A DNA stretch of 64,000 nt, taken from JALNZF01 sp964447405 (GTDB lineage: Bacteria > Nitrospirota > UBA9217). The stretch covers positions 248,001 to 312,000 of the forward strand of contig CAYUSP010000004.1 in assembly GCA_964447405.1 (NCBI GenBank). The letters are read 5' to 3'. Positions within the stretch are counted from its first letter, which is position 1. Every line of letters begins with the position of its first letter. Positions 40,734-48,804 of the stretch are shown here, piece by piece. Below the pieces are notes generated by a model. It saw only the letters and a list, made by a program, of their open reading frames with translations. It was not told the DNA's origin and did no database searches. The position numbers and the translations under genes are program-made.

Positions 40734-41524
40734 AATACCTGTTTGCCGTTTTCCTGACGTTCGTCATGGCTGTCGTCAGCCAGGCAGTGGAGAACCAGGA
40801 GCCGGTCTGCATGCAATGCCATGATTCCGATATGATGAAGCCCTCCTTGCGGAAGATCCCCGAAGAGTGGAAGCAAAGCTGGCATAACCGGAACGGCGTA
40901 GCCTGCCACGACTGCCACGGCGGCGACCCGACGGATGCGGGCCTGGCCATGTCGCGGGAACGGGGTTTCGTTGGTGCGCCGCACTATCAGGACGTGCCCG
41001 CTTTCTGCGGCAAGTGCCATATCGGCATTCTGAAAAACTACACCGAAAGCGGCCACGGCAAAGCGCTCAAAGCATCAGGCAGCGGCCCGAACTGCGTCAC
41101 CTGCCACGGTTCCCACGGCATCCAAAAGGCGAACATCGACATCATTAACGACCAGCGGTGCGCGCAGTGCCATACCTACGAGCGGGCCAGGATCATGAAG
41201 CAGGCGCTGTTCGCGACCGAGCGGAAAATACGGGATCTCGATATCAGCCTGAAAAAGCTCTCATCACAGGGGATTTATACAGAAGAGGAGAACAAGGCGT
41301 TGTTTCGCATTGAAGCGGAATTCCGTACGCTCTTTCACACGGTCGACATATCCCTTGTTAAGAAAAAGACGGATGGCTTTGGCTTGCAGTTGGATGGACT
41401 TCAGAATAACGTGAACGCCCTTTTTGCAGAACTCCAGTCACGGAGGAACTTCTCGGGCCTGATCATGCTGCTGTTCGCCGGCGCGGGCGTAGCTGCATAC
41501 CTGCTTGCAAAAACCTACCAATGA
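40730..41524 (+). CDS. Membrane-anchored pentaheme cytochrome c of the Rieske/b complex
   Basis: 264 aa. Signal peptide (about 1-20), five CxxCH heme motifs in the first half (CMQCH, CHDCH, CGKCH, CVTCH, CAQCH), a helical region without hemes, and a C-terminal transmembrane helix (about 243-262). Start ATG 40730 overlaps the cytochrome b stop as ATGA, so it is translationally coupled. It takes the place of cytochrome c1/f as electron acceptor from the Rieske protein (inference from operon structure). Confidence 0.9.
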   Translation: MKYLFAVFLTFVMAVVSQAVENQEPVCMQCHDSDMMKPSLRKIPEEWKQSWHNRNGVACHDCHGGDPTDAGLAMSRERGFVGAPHYQDVPAFCGKCHIGILKNYTESGHGKALKASGSGPNCVTCHGSHGIQKANIDIINDQRCAQCHTYERARIMKQALFATERKIRDLDISLKKLSSQGIYTEEENKALFRIEAEFRTLFHTVDISLVKKKTDGFGLQLDGLQNNVNALFAELQSRRNFSGLIMLLFAGAGVAAYLLAKTYQ

Positions 41525-41565
41525 CCGATTGGGCGGGACCGGCCACAAGCCCTGCCGCGTCGCGC

Positions 41566-42234
41566 TCAGATCAGCAGGAGTTCCCTCTCACCGCTCACGT
41601 AGCGTCGCGCAAGCAGAAGCAATTTCAGATAGTACCTGTCCAAACAGGGCACGAAGTCGTCCGTTGATGCTGTAATGGCTTCCCGTGAACCATCGGTCCG
41701 CGTCAGCGAAAGGGCGAGCGACGCGATGCTGCCGGAAAACAGACTGATCCCCTGATCCACATCCATCTCGATGACACCCGCAACTTCCTCTTTCTGAAGT
41801 ATGAGCGCTCCCGCATGGATGTCGCGCTGCAACAGATACACATCCTGGAACTCATACTCCATGACCCCGGGCGAGAAGCAGTACACGAACACCCTGCGCC
41901 CCAAAGGCACCAGTTCCTTGAACCGGACCCCGAGTCCGAGTTCTTCCCCGATCTCACGGGGGCCGGCGATCATGGCATCCTCTCCTGAAGCATAGTGGCC
42001 GCCCACGCTCACATCGAACTTCCCCGGAGCGATCTTCTTTTGCGAAGACCGCTTCTGAAACAGGACATGCGCCCTTTTGTCCCGCTCGAAGATGATCAGA
42101 CAGTGGAATGCTCCGTGCCACGCGCCTGTTGCATGGGCCTCATCGCGGCTGATGACCTCACCGGTCTTCTCTCCCCTGCAGTTCAAAACATCGAAGGTTT
42201 CCGTATGCCCCTCCCCTGCTCCTGCCCGCTGCAC
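41566..42234 (-). CDS. Nudix hydrolase (IDI/YfcD-like)
   Basis: 222 aa. A complete Nudix box G-x5-E-x7-REIGEELGL (about 78-100, starting GHYASGE). The N-terminal context (TGEVISRDEAHATGAWHGAFHCLI) resembles the YfcD/isopentenyl-diphosphate isomerase-like subgroup. Hydrolyses a nucleoside-diphosphate-linked or related substrate; the actual one is unknown. Convergent with the pentaheme cytochrome gene, 41 nt apart. Confidence 0.85.
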   Translation of the reverse strand: MQRAGAGEGHTETFDVLNCRGEKTGEVISRDEAHATGAWHGAFHCLIIFERDKRAHVLFQKRSSQKKIAPGKFDVSVGGHYASGEDAMIAGPREIGEELGLGVRFKELVPLGRRVFVYCFSPGVMEYEFQDVYLLQRDIHAGALILQKEEVAGVIEMDVDQGISLFSGSIASLALSLTRTDGSREAITASTDDFVPCLDRYYLKLLLLARRYVSGERELLLI

Positions 42235-42274
42235 AGTTTCATTATAATGGAAACAAGGTTTCTTTACACCTGAA

Positions 42275-42609
42275 AACCGGCAGGTTTTATTCCATGCGTT
42301 CCCCGCGGCTCACCCGGGAACAGGGCCCACCTTGTGAGGGTTCATCCTGAAAACGGCGGTTGGCCGCTGATGAACGCGGATTTTCGCTGATTAACCGCTC
42401 AATTGTTTAAAAAGATCCTTCAATAACTTGCTGAGTCTTTTACCAGCCTGAGAATTTCTATTTTTCATGTCTTTATCTGCGTTTATCCGATCTGATCTGC
42501 GGCCCAAATGTTCTTTCCAGGTTCATGAATCTCCGCTGGCAACGATAGTTCTATTCCGGTATAATAATCCAATTGTTGCTAGCATTATCAGCCATTTTCG
42601 CCATGAATT
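42275..42609. other. Gene-free intergenic region with a degenerate dispersed repeat
   Basis: About 335 nt with no supportable gene. It contains CCGCTGATGAACGCGGATTT followed by CGCTGATT, a phrase typical of dispersed intergenic repeats, near 42367-42392. No clear terminator or promoter seen. Confidence 0.4.
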
Positions 42610-43587
42610 ATGACCCTAGCAGCTTTCTTCAATTCATTTGCAGGCATGTATGTGGCCCAGTCATTCTGCCACTCTATTATCGCGGCCGTGATCTCGGACC
42701 GGGCGATCAAGGCGTGGAAGATCGATGACCCGGCTATTCGGCAGCGTTTCCGTGTCGTGGCGCTGCTCCTCCCGATGGTTTTATTCCCGATCTACCAGAT
42801 GCTCAATCCAGACAGGAGTTCAGTCCTGTTCAGGCTTGACTCGCTCTTCGATATTAACCGCTGGCTTTCTATGGAAATCTTCGGGATGGTCCCCGTAAGC
42901 CTGCTGCTCCTTGCTCTGCTCGGTTTCACAACACTGGTCTTTCTCTTCCAGGAAATGTTCCCCATCGTACGGCATTCGTTCAGCTCGCATCCGTCAGATG
43001 TGGATGGAACTCCCCTGGATATCGGTCCGTTCCTGGATACCGCCTCGCGCACACTCGGCATCAAGAAACCGGATATCATAGCGATCGAGGAGGACGACCC
43101 GTTCCTGTTCTCCACTACGGGCAAAGATCCGGCCATCTATGTATCTACCGGATTGGTGCGTACGCTGACGGAGGACCAGCTGCACGCGGCGATCGCGCAC
43201 GAGATAGCGCACATCGCCCGGAGCAGGCGCCCGCTCCTGATCGTCATATTCCTTCTCCGGATTCTCATGTTCTTCAATCCCGTTATACTGGTGCAGTTCA
43301 GGCGGATTGTCAGAAATGAGGAGAAGATCTGCGACGATATCGCGGTCTCCATGACCGACCGCCCCTCGGCGCTCATCGCAGCTCTCAAAATATTTCTCCA
43401 TAAACCGGTGGCGTCGCCCGGAGAGGATCCTGCCGCAACATCCATCGAAGACTACAGTCATGCACTCAGCCTGGAAGGCAGGATCCAGCGTCTGGAGTCA
43501 GGCCAAGCGGGAATGCGGGAAAACTGGATCGTACCGTACGCGCTGACGATAGTGGCCATAGCCTGTTTGAACTATTTTATTGTGTAA
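42610..43587 (+). CDS. Integral-membrane HExxH metallopeptidase (M48/M56-like)
   Basis: 325 aa. Several hydrophobic helices (about 48-65, 95-118, 215-235, 305-322) and the zinc motif HEIAH (about 196-200), with a downstream Glu in EEKICDD as third ligand. The fold resembles BlaR1/MecR1 (M56) and HtpX (M48) peptidases but lacks a penicillin-sensor domain. With the following 175-aa exported protein, 15 nt downstream, it forms a two-gene unit. Substrate unknown. No convincing ribosome site. Confidence 0.8.
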   Translation: MTLAAFFNSFAGMYVAQSFCHSIIAAVISDRAIKAWKIDDPAIRQRFRVVALLLPMVLFPIYQMLNPDRSSVLFRLDSLFDINRWLSMEIFGMVPVSLLLLALLGFTTLVFLFQEMFPIVRHSFSSHPSDVDGTPLDIGPFLDTASRTLGIKKPDIIAIEEDDPFLFSTTGKDPAIYVSTGLVRTLTEDQLHAAIAHEIAHIARSRRPLLIVIFLLRILMFFNPVILVQFRRIVRNEEKICDDIAVSMTDRPSALIAALKIFLHKPVASPGEDPAATSIEDYSHALSLEGRIQRLESGQAGMRENWIVPYALTIVAIACLNYFIV

Positions 43588-43602
43588 CGCTGAGAGGCAA
43601 CC

Positions 43603-44130
43603 ATGAACAAGAAGCTGACAACCGTTTCGACGTTCTTCCTCGCGATAGGGGCTGTCGTCGTCACCCTCCTGGTTCTCAATTGGCTTCCCCTGGTCCTGCA
43701 GAAAGAAACGCTCCGCCAGTATGGAAGCATTGATGAGGTGCGCAAGACCCTGAACCGGAAGGACATCAAGGTGCCCGCCTATTTCCCCCAGCAGATTACC
43801 TGGCCGCCGTTGACCATTCTGGCACAGAGCAAACCGCACTTTGCGATCATCACAAATTTCACCCGCGCGAACAAGCGCGACATTGCTCTTGTAATCTCGC
43901 AGTCAGAAGGACCCACCATGAACATCGAAGATCCGATCCGCATCACGACCATCAAGGAAAAGGTGCGCTATACGTTGCAGGGCAAAGAGACCATGCTGAC
44001 GGTCGGTACATGCAAAAATGACGAGCCGTGCAGCGGGCTGACCTGGACCGAGGAAAATCAGACCATCACCGTGCTCCTTAAATCAAATCCGTTTGAGCTG
44101 ATACGGATGGCCGAGAGCATGATTCACTGA
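43603..44130 (+). CDS. Exported protein with DUF4367-like C-terminus
   Basis: 175 aa. One N-terminal hydrophobic helix (about 8-30), then a soluble domain whose end (LTWTEENQTITV..., ELIRMAESM) resembles DUF4367 (W-x-E ... E-L-x-x-I/M-A-E-S). GAGAGG lies about 6 nt before the ATG. It follows the HExxH peptidase by 15 nt; it may be its partner or substrate (inference). Family assignment is tentative. Confidence 0.65.
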   Translation: MNKKLTTVSTFFLAIGAVVVTLLVLNWLPLVLQKETLRQYGSIDEVRKTLNRKDIKVPAYFPQQITWPPLTILAQSKPHFAIITNFTRANKRDIALVISQSEGPTMNIEDPIRITTIKEKVRYTLQGKETMLTVGTCKNDEPCSGLTWTEENQTITVLLKSNPFELIRMAESMIH

Positions 44131-44543
44131 GAAGCGGTGCGTAGATTTTGATCTATGGAGAATTGTCCGTCCAGAATATTGCCAGCGTATTAATCTGTTG
44201 TTGGTGTTGGCGGAGGCAGATTTGGCGAGCACATCCTGAACTACGCAAGAGTTGTACAATTCAAAAAGTTCATAATTCATGTTGAACCTGACAAGTCTGA
44301 TCAGCTATCTTAGCAAGAATCTAGTGCAGTGACGAATTAATACGAACGAGTATCACTCCCAACAAGCCGTCATTCCCGCTTGTCGGGAATCGTATTGCGG
44401 TATATCGCGCTTAAAGAATGATTCCGGACAAGCCTGAATGACGTTAAAAAAGAACGAGATGTTTTGTAATTAGATTGTTACAATACCGTCAGTGACCCCA
44501 ATAGGATTCTCTTGGAGCTCGTCAATACTATAAGGAGCGACCT
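44131..44543. other. Gene-free region around a MITE-like repeat
   Basis: About 410 nt with no supportable gene; a 65-aa minus frame has no ribosome site. It contains the 76-bp palindromic element at 44368-44443. Confidence 0.5.
44368..44443. repeat. 76-bp palindromic MITE-like element
   Basis: Left arm begins CGTCATTCCCGCTTGTC and the right end, read on the minus strand, begins CGTCATTCAGGCTTGTC. About 26 bp of each arm pair with about four mismatches. 'GTCATTC' ends are typical of small non-autonomous palindromic elements found in many genomes. No transposase is present in the window. Confidence 0.65.
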
Positions 44544-45785
44544 ATGCCAGTTCCGTTGAACTTCTTTGAGCCTTACGAGAGGCTGGCGCCCGGCCATGAA
44601 AATCAGCTCACCCGGGCGCTTCTCGTAGTGTTGCGCTACTGCCCTATCGCTCATCAGGCTTGGCTATCGCTGATTGACCCTGGAAGCCAGCTCCACAAAC
44701 TACCCCAACCGACATTTAGCACGCAGTGTGCACTCATTCTATCCAAACCAACCGATGAGTCGATCAGAGGAATTAGCGTCCTCTGCACTGCGGATGCTCC
44801 TGAAGTGGTAACGGGCGTTATGGAATCCGAGCGAGTGCAGGTACTCGACGGGATCGTCCGCTACGATAACGATCTCGTCATCGTCATGGAATCCAAACTG
44901 GATGGCCCCGTCCACGACCTCCAAGCGCGCTATATCAATCTGCATGAACAGCCCGTTCACTTTGACGACAACGTCTGTTCGATCTCGTGGCGAGACATCC
45001 TTTCCGCCTTCGAAGACCTCGCCGATGAGAAGCGTGCCTTGACGGGTGGAGCCGAGCGTATCATTCTCCTGGACTTCTTGGAATTCGTTGACCGAAACTT
45101 CCCACGATTGGGACCCTTCAATACACTTCACAGTTGTGCCGGAGAACCCTCGCGAATCAGGCGCAGACTAGACACCATTATCAAGGACGCAATCGGTGGC
45201 GAGGCCATTCGCGTTAATAGCATAACCCTGCCCGGCCGGCGCCGGCATCACGCCGTCATTTCAGCCCACATCGAATACGTCCCGGAGAAGCGGGAGGTAC
45301 AGTTGGCGATGTATCCGGCCGACACTTTAGAGCAGGCGCGTATCTTCTATAAGCGACCGAAGGCTCCGGAGAGAGTATTGGCGCTAGAATCTAAAGGCTG
45401 GGGGGTGTCGCCTAACTTCCACTTCGGCTTCATGGCAAAAGGGTTGTCGTGGACAAGGGCTACGGTTTCCTCTGCTGAGTATATGCGCCATTGGCAGAAG
45501 CACATCGGCGAGACGCGACAAGTTGATCGCACCGACTGGGCGACATTCTGGGACCAACTTGTTAGTCTTGGATTCGCGCAGGAAACCGATCGTGAGCTAT
45601 TCGACCGCGACTTCACTAACACTGACCGGAAGTCAGCTAGCCCGCGGCCCGGTATCCGTTGCAGCTTCGTCTGGCCATTCGAGGAGGCCGAACGACTGGA
45701 CACACAGAAGATCCGTCAATTTAGCGCGGCAATCAAGCAGCGAGTTAACGAACTGCTTGTTGCAGTCGATGAACCTACCGTCTAA
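44544..45785 (+). CDS. PD-(D/E)XK nuclease-superfamily protein (PDDEXK_4-like)
   Basis: 413 aa. Around residues 98-130 the pattern is LDGIV (D102)...LVIVMESKLD (E116, K118)...DLQARY, which is the D-x(n)-E-x-K core plus the QxxxY helix of PDDEXK_4 proteins. The rest is unrecognised, with a C-terminal region possibly for substrate or partner binding. GGAG lies about 8 nt before the ATG. It is an isolated gene between a MITE-like element and gene-free DNA, which points to an acquired, perhaps defence-related, gene; no partner methylase, helicase or toxin is present. Confidence 0.6.
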   Translation: MPVPLNFFEPYERLAPGHENQLTRALLVVLRYCPIAHQAWLSLIDPGSQLHKLPQPTFSTQCALILSKPTDESIRGISVLCTADAPEVVTGVMESERVQVLDGIVRYDNDLVIVMESKLDGPVHDLQARYINLHEQPVHFDDNVCSISWRDILSAFEDLADEKRALTGGAERIILLDFLEFVDRNFPRLGPFNTLHSCAGEPSRIRRRLDTIIKDAIGGEAIRVNSITLPGRRRHHAVISAHIEYVPEKREVQLAMYPADTLEQARIFYKRPKAPERVLALESKGWGVSPNFHFGFMAKGLSWTRATVSSAEYMRHWQKHIGETRQVDRTDWATFWDQLVSLGFAQETDRELFDRDFTNTDRKSASPRPGIRCSFVWPFEEAERLDTQKIRQFSAAIKQRVNELLVAVDEPTV

Positions 45786-46043
45786 TTTGAGATGGGGACC
45801 CTATAGACTCTAGAAGCTATGCGTATGTTCAGTTTATTGGAGCTACGCTCTCATTTAGTTTGTCGCTTCTACTAATATTATACCCAAATAAACTTCAGTC
45901 ACTGCTGAAAAAGCCCGCCGCTATTGATTATGCAGGATGACCGAACGATTTAACCAGCTGGTCCACAGCAACGGGCCAGAAGGTGGCGCGTGACCCGCGT
46001 CGTTGCGTTTCGAAAATATTGTATAAAATGTGAGGGAATTTTT

Positions 46044-46997
46044 ATGAAAGCCATTGTTTGCACAAAATACGGATCACCGGAAGTTCTTCAACTCACAGAG
46101 GTTGAAAAACCGACGCCAAAAGATAATGAAGTACTGATAAAAATACACGCGGCAACAGTGCATATCGGTGACACCAAGATTCGAAGTTTCAAGCCCGGCC
46201 TAGGACCTGTAAAGGATTTCTTTTTTAAACCCATCATGAGAATACTTCTCGGTTTCACGCGACCCAGAAACAACGTATTAGGGATGGAGCTGGCAGGTGA
46301 AATTGAAGCAATCGGCAACAACGTTACCTTGTTCAAGAAAGGCGACCAGGTTTTCGCGGCTACCGGGATGAGATTTGGCGCTTATGCTGAATATATATGC
46401 CTACCGGAAGATGGGGCGTTGTCAATAAAACCGTCCGCTATGACCTATGAAGAAGCTGCTCCGGTTCCCAATGGGGGGGTAACCGCGCTGCGTCTGCTCA
46501 GAAAAGCGAACATCCAGCGAGGTCAAAAAGTCCTTATCTATGGAGCTTCCGGAAGCGTCGGCACATTTGGCGTGCAGCTTGCCAGATATGTTTTTGGAGC
46601 GGACGTAACCGGTGCATGCAGTACCGCGAACCTGGAAATGGTAAAGTCCCTGGGAGCAGAGAAGGTCATTGATTACACGATGTCCGATCTCACCAATAAC
46701 GACGAGACCTATGATGTTATCATTGATGCAGTCGGCAAACTTGCGTCTTCACAAGTTAATAAATTGCTCAAGAAGACCGGGATGTATCTGAACGTTCTCA
46801 CCACCTCAAAAGGCAGCATGAATTTAAATCCTGCTGATCTCGTTTCCCTTAAAGAGTTTATTGAAGCCGGAAAGTTACGATCGGTCATTGATAGACAATA
46901 TCCGCTGGAGGAGATCGTGGAAGCGCACCGGTATGTTGATAAAGGCCACAAAAAGGGAAATGTAGTCATAACTGTGGGACATAATAACATAACCTGA
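46044..46997 (+). CDS. Zinc-independent MDR-family NAD(P)H oxidoreductase (quinone oxidoreductase-like)
   Basis: 317 aa. MDR/GroES-like domain then a Rossmann domain with IYGASGSVGTFGVQLA (about 170-185) and YDVIIDAVGKLASSQV. It lacks the catalytic and structural zinc Cys of alcohol dehydrogenases, as in quinone oxidoreductases. The 'NNVLGMELAGEIEAIG' segment is conserved. GAGGG is about 8 nt before ATG 46044; the longer frame is rejected. Stand-alone gene. Confidence 0.87.
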   Translation: MKAIVCTKYGSPEVLQLTEVEKPTPKDNEVLIKIHAATVHIGDTKIRSFKPGLGPVKDFFFKPIMRILLGFTRPRNNVLGMELAGEIEAIGNNVTLFKKGDQVFAATGMRFGAYAEYICLPEDGALSIKPSAMTYEEAAPVPNGGVTALRLLRKANIQRGQKVLIYGASGSVGTFGVQLARYVFGADVTGACSTANLEMVKSLGAEKVIDYTMSDLTNNDETYDVIIDAVGKLASSQVNKLLKKTGMYLNVLTTSKGSMNLNPADLVSLKEFIEAGKLRSVIDRQYPLEEIVEAHRYVDKGHKKGNVVITVGHNNIT

Positions 46998-47400
46998 GAC
47001 CGCTGCACCCGACAAAAAACGCTTCGCGTTTTTCGCGGGTGAACTCCAAGTTCATATGCAATTTACAACCCGATTTCATTGATTGTTTCAATCAATGAAA
47101 TCTGCACAGTTGCAGGTGAAATCAATAATATCGTTTCATAATAAGCGCCGCAATAACCACCGTACGGTCAATCCTGATTAATCCTTCATCCGCTTAACCT
47201 TCCTCTTAATGACACAACTCGTTGCATGCCTGGACTTGCTGCATTGCTCTTCCTAACCAGCGCATGCATTAATCTGCACCAATACATCAACAAACTGCAT
47301 AGGATAAAATAGCACTCCGAATAGGATATTCTTCCAATTTCCAAAACTCCTGCGCCCTGCTATAAACTAACTAAACCAAAACAGAAAGGAGGTGATTCAC
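46998..47400. other. Gene-free region before the NrfD-type operon
   Basis: About 400 nt without a supportable gene. It includes a 14-bp perfect hairpin (47072-47102) and, near its end, a weak TTTCCA-17-TATAAA promoter pair (the -10 is near 47361) before the strong GGAGGTG of the 114-aa gene. Confidence 0.45.
47072..47102. repeat. Perfect 14-bp hairpin
   Basis: GATTTCATTGATTG, TTT loop, and its exact inverse at 47072-47102. It lies 75 nt after the MDR gene. No T-run follows, so a terminator role is uncertain. Confidence 0.55.
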
Positions 47401-47745
47401 ATGCTTAAGTACAAAGCAGGACACAAGGTTGGAAAAGGAACATATTGGGATCTCGCAAAAGGAACCAGGATCGATGTAGAGCAGGAAGCCATCCTGAGCG
47501 GAGGCGCTGCAGCAACTTACTTCCGCATCCCCGCGGGCGTTATGCTCCTCGCAGGACCGATCATCGGATTGCTGTATGTAATCAGCCTTCCGTTCGTCGG
47601 CATCGCGACCGTCGCTACGCTTGCTGCGGGCAAGGTCGTCAACGCATTGCTGGGACTGATCGGGAAGAGCCTGTCGTTCGGTTGGCAACCGAAAGAAGCA
47701 TATTTGTCAGGGAAAAAGAAGAAGGACAAAAAGGAGCAGAAATAG
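47401..47745 (+). CDS. Small membrane protein A of the NrfD operon (unrecognised family)
   Basis: 114 aa, not recognised. Two hydrophobic stretches (about 43-65 and 68-88) and a strongly basic Lys-rich tail. The segment GPIIGLLYVISLP...GKSLSFGWQPKEAYLSG closely parallels the next protein's APFVGLAYIVMLP...GKDISFDWRPMEAYFTG, so the two are homologues. Very strong ribosome site AAAGGAGGTG 7-8 nt before ATG 47401, suggesting high expression. First gene of the operon to 53481. Possibly a membrane assembly or accessory subunit. Confidence 0.75.
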   Translation: MLKYKAGHKVGKGTYWDLAKGTRIDVEQEAILSGGAAATYFRIPAGVMLLAGPIIGLLYVISLPFVGIATVATLAAGKVVNALLGLIGKSLSFGWQPKEAYLSGKKKKDKKEQK

Positions 47746-47829
47746 CCACCGGAACCCGCATGGACAGAATCATTTGGGTTCCCTCATAACCGGCGGATGA
47801 AAAACCGCCAATCCCAAGGAGGAAATACC

Positions 47830-48240
47830 ATGAACACGTTATTCGATTTCATGACCCATGTTAAAGGGGTCGAGTATCTGATCTCAGTTGCCTCGATCGG
47901 GATATTTGTTGTGATGTGGGAAGCATTGAAACCCCGGCCGTTCGCCACTGTCGTTAACACCAGCAAGGAGGACCTTGCGTATATCAAACAAAGTGGAGGC
48001 ATTATGAAATTCGCGGGCAAGATTGCAGCGGCACCATTCGTCGGTCTGGCGTATATCGTCATGCTTCCTGTTGGATTTTTCTTTGTCGTGCTCTCCGAAG
48101 TCGTGAACCTGGCTGTCAAGGGCGTATCCACGGTCTTAGGCAAGGACATCTCCTTTGACTGGCGTCCCATGGAAGCCTATTTTACAGGCAGGCAGAAGAA
48201 ACAGTCTGAATCCAAAACCGGCAAGGGCGACAAGAAGTAG
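47830..48240 (+). CDS. Small membrane protein B of the NrfD operon (homologous to A)
   Basis: 136 aa, not recognised. An N-terminal hydrophobic helix (about 14-32) is extra relative to protein A; the rest shares the APxxGLxYxxxLP hydrophobic pair and SFxWxPxEAYxxG end before a Lys-rich tail. AAGGAGG lies about 9 nt before ATG 47830. The 84-nt spacing from A and 40-nt spacing to the cytochrome indicate one operon. Paired paralogues suggest a heterodimeric membrane element. Confidence 0.75.
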   Translation: MNTLFDFMTHVKGVEYLISVASIGIFVVMWEALKPRPFATVVNTSKEDLAYIKQSGGIMKFAGKIAAAPFVGLAYIVMLPVGFFFVVLSEVVNLAVKGVSTVLGKDISFDWRPMEAYFTGRQKKQSESKTGKGDKK

Positions 48241-48280
48241 GTTCGCCGCAACCGATGATATCGAAGAAAGGGACGAATCT

Positions 48281-48745
48281 ATGAAAATAATACCCTGCAT
48301 TGTGTTGCTAGCAAGTTTTATCCTGCTCGTTGCCGGATCACCGGGCCCGGCAACGGCAGAGCCCGGTATGCGCGTACTGGACAGCATCAAGAATGAATAC
48401 GGCCCGGTGAAGTTCGATCATCCGAAACACACGGCAATAGCCGGCAACTGTTCCGCCTGTCACCACGAGCACACCATGGCCAACGACCTGCCGTGCAAGC
48501 AATGCCATACGATCACGCCGCAGTCATTCAAGAACTCGGTCAGCCACAGTTTCATGGCCTGCAAGAACTGCCACGCCTCGCAGGATCGGGACAATCCCGG
48601 AATGCCAGGCCTGAAGGTCGCTTACCACAAACAGTGCTTCTCATGCCATAAGGGCATGGGAAACATCGGCCTGAATCCGAAAGGCTGCACCGAGATGTGC
48701 CACTCCAAAAGAGCGGACAGGCTCGGTCTGGTCATTCGAAAATGA
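48281..48745 (+). CDS. Small periplasmic multiheme cytochrome c (c3/c7-like)
   Basis: 154 aa. Signal peptide (about 1-25, ends ATA). Four CxxCH motifs (CSACH, CKQCH, CKNCH, CFSCH) plus a fifth, atypical C-x3-CH (CTEMCH) near the C-terminus; extra His residues (FDHPKH, CHHEH) serve as distal ligands. Resembles class III cytochromes that exchange electrons with NrfD/Fe-S quinone complexes. GGGA about 8 nt before ATG 48281. The gene order cytochrome-FeS-NrfD matches the composition of CbcSTU-like complexes of Geobacter (from general knowledge, not tested). Confidence 0.9.
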   Translation: MKIIPCIVLLASFILLVAGSPGPATAEPGMRVLDSIKNEYGPVKFDHPKHTAIAGNCSACHHEHTMANDLPCKQCHTITPQSFKNSVSHSFMACKNCHASQDRDNPGMPGLKVAYHKQCFSCHKGMGNIGLNPKGCTEMCHSKRADRLGLVIRK

Positions 48746-48804
48746 GTGACGAGTTCATGTAATGACAGGATCAAAAAAAGAATATTTGCCAAAGGAGAAA
48801 GGGT

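Noticed and set aside
46998..47400. Possible tRNA or small RNA in the gap
   Set aside because: The 14-bp hairpin lacks cloverleaf features and a terminator U-run; no RNA family recognised.
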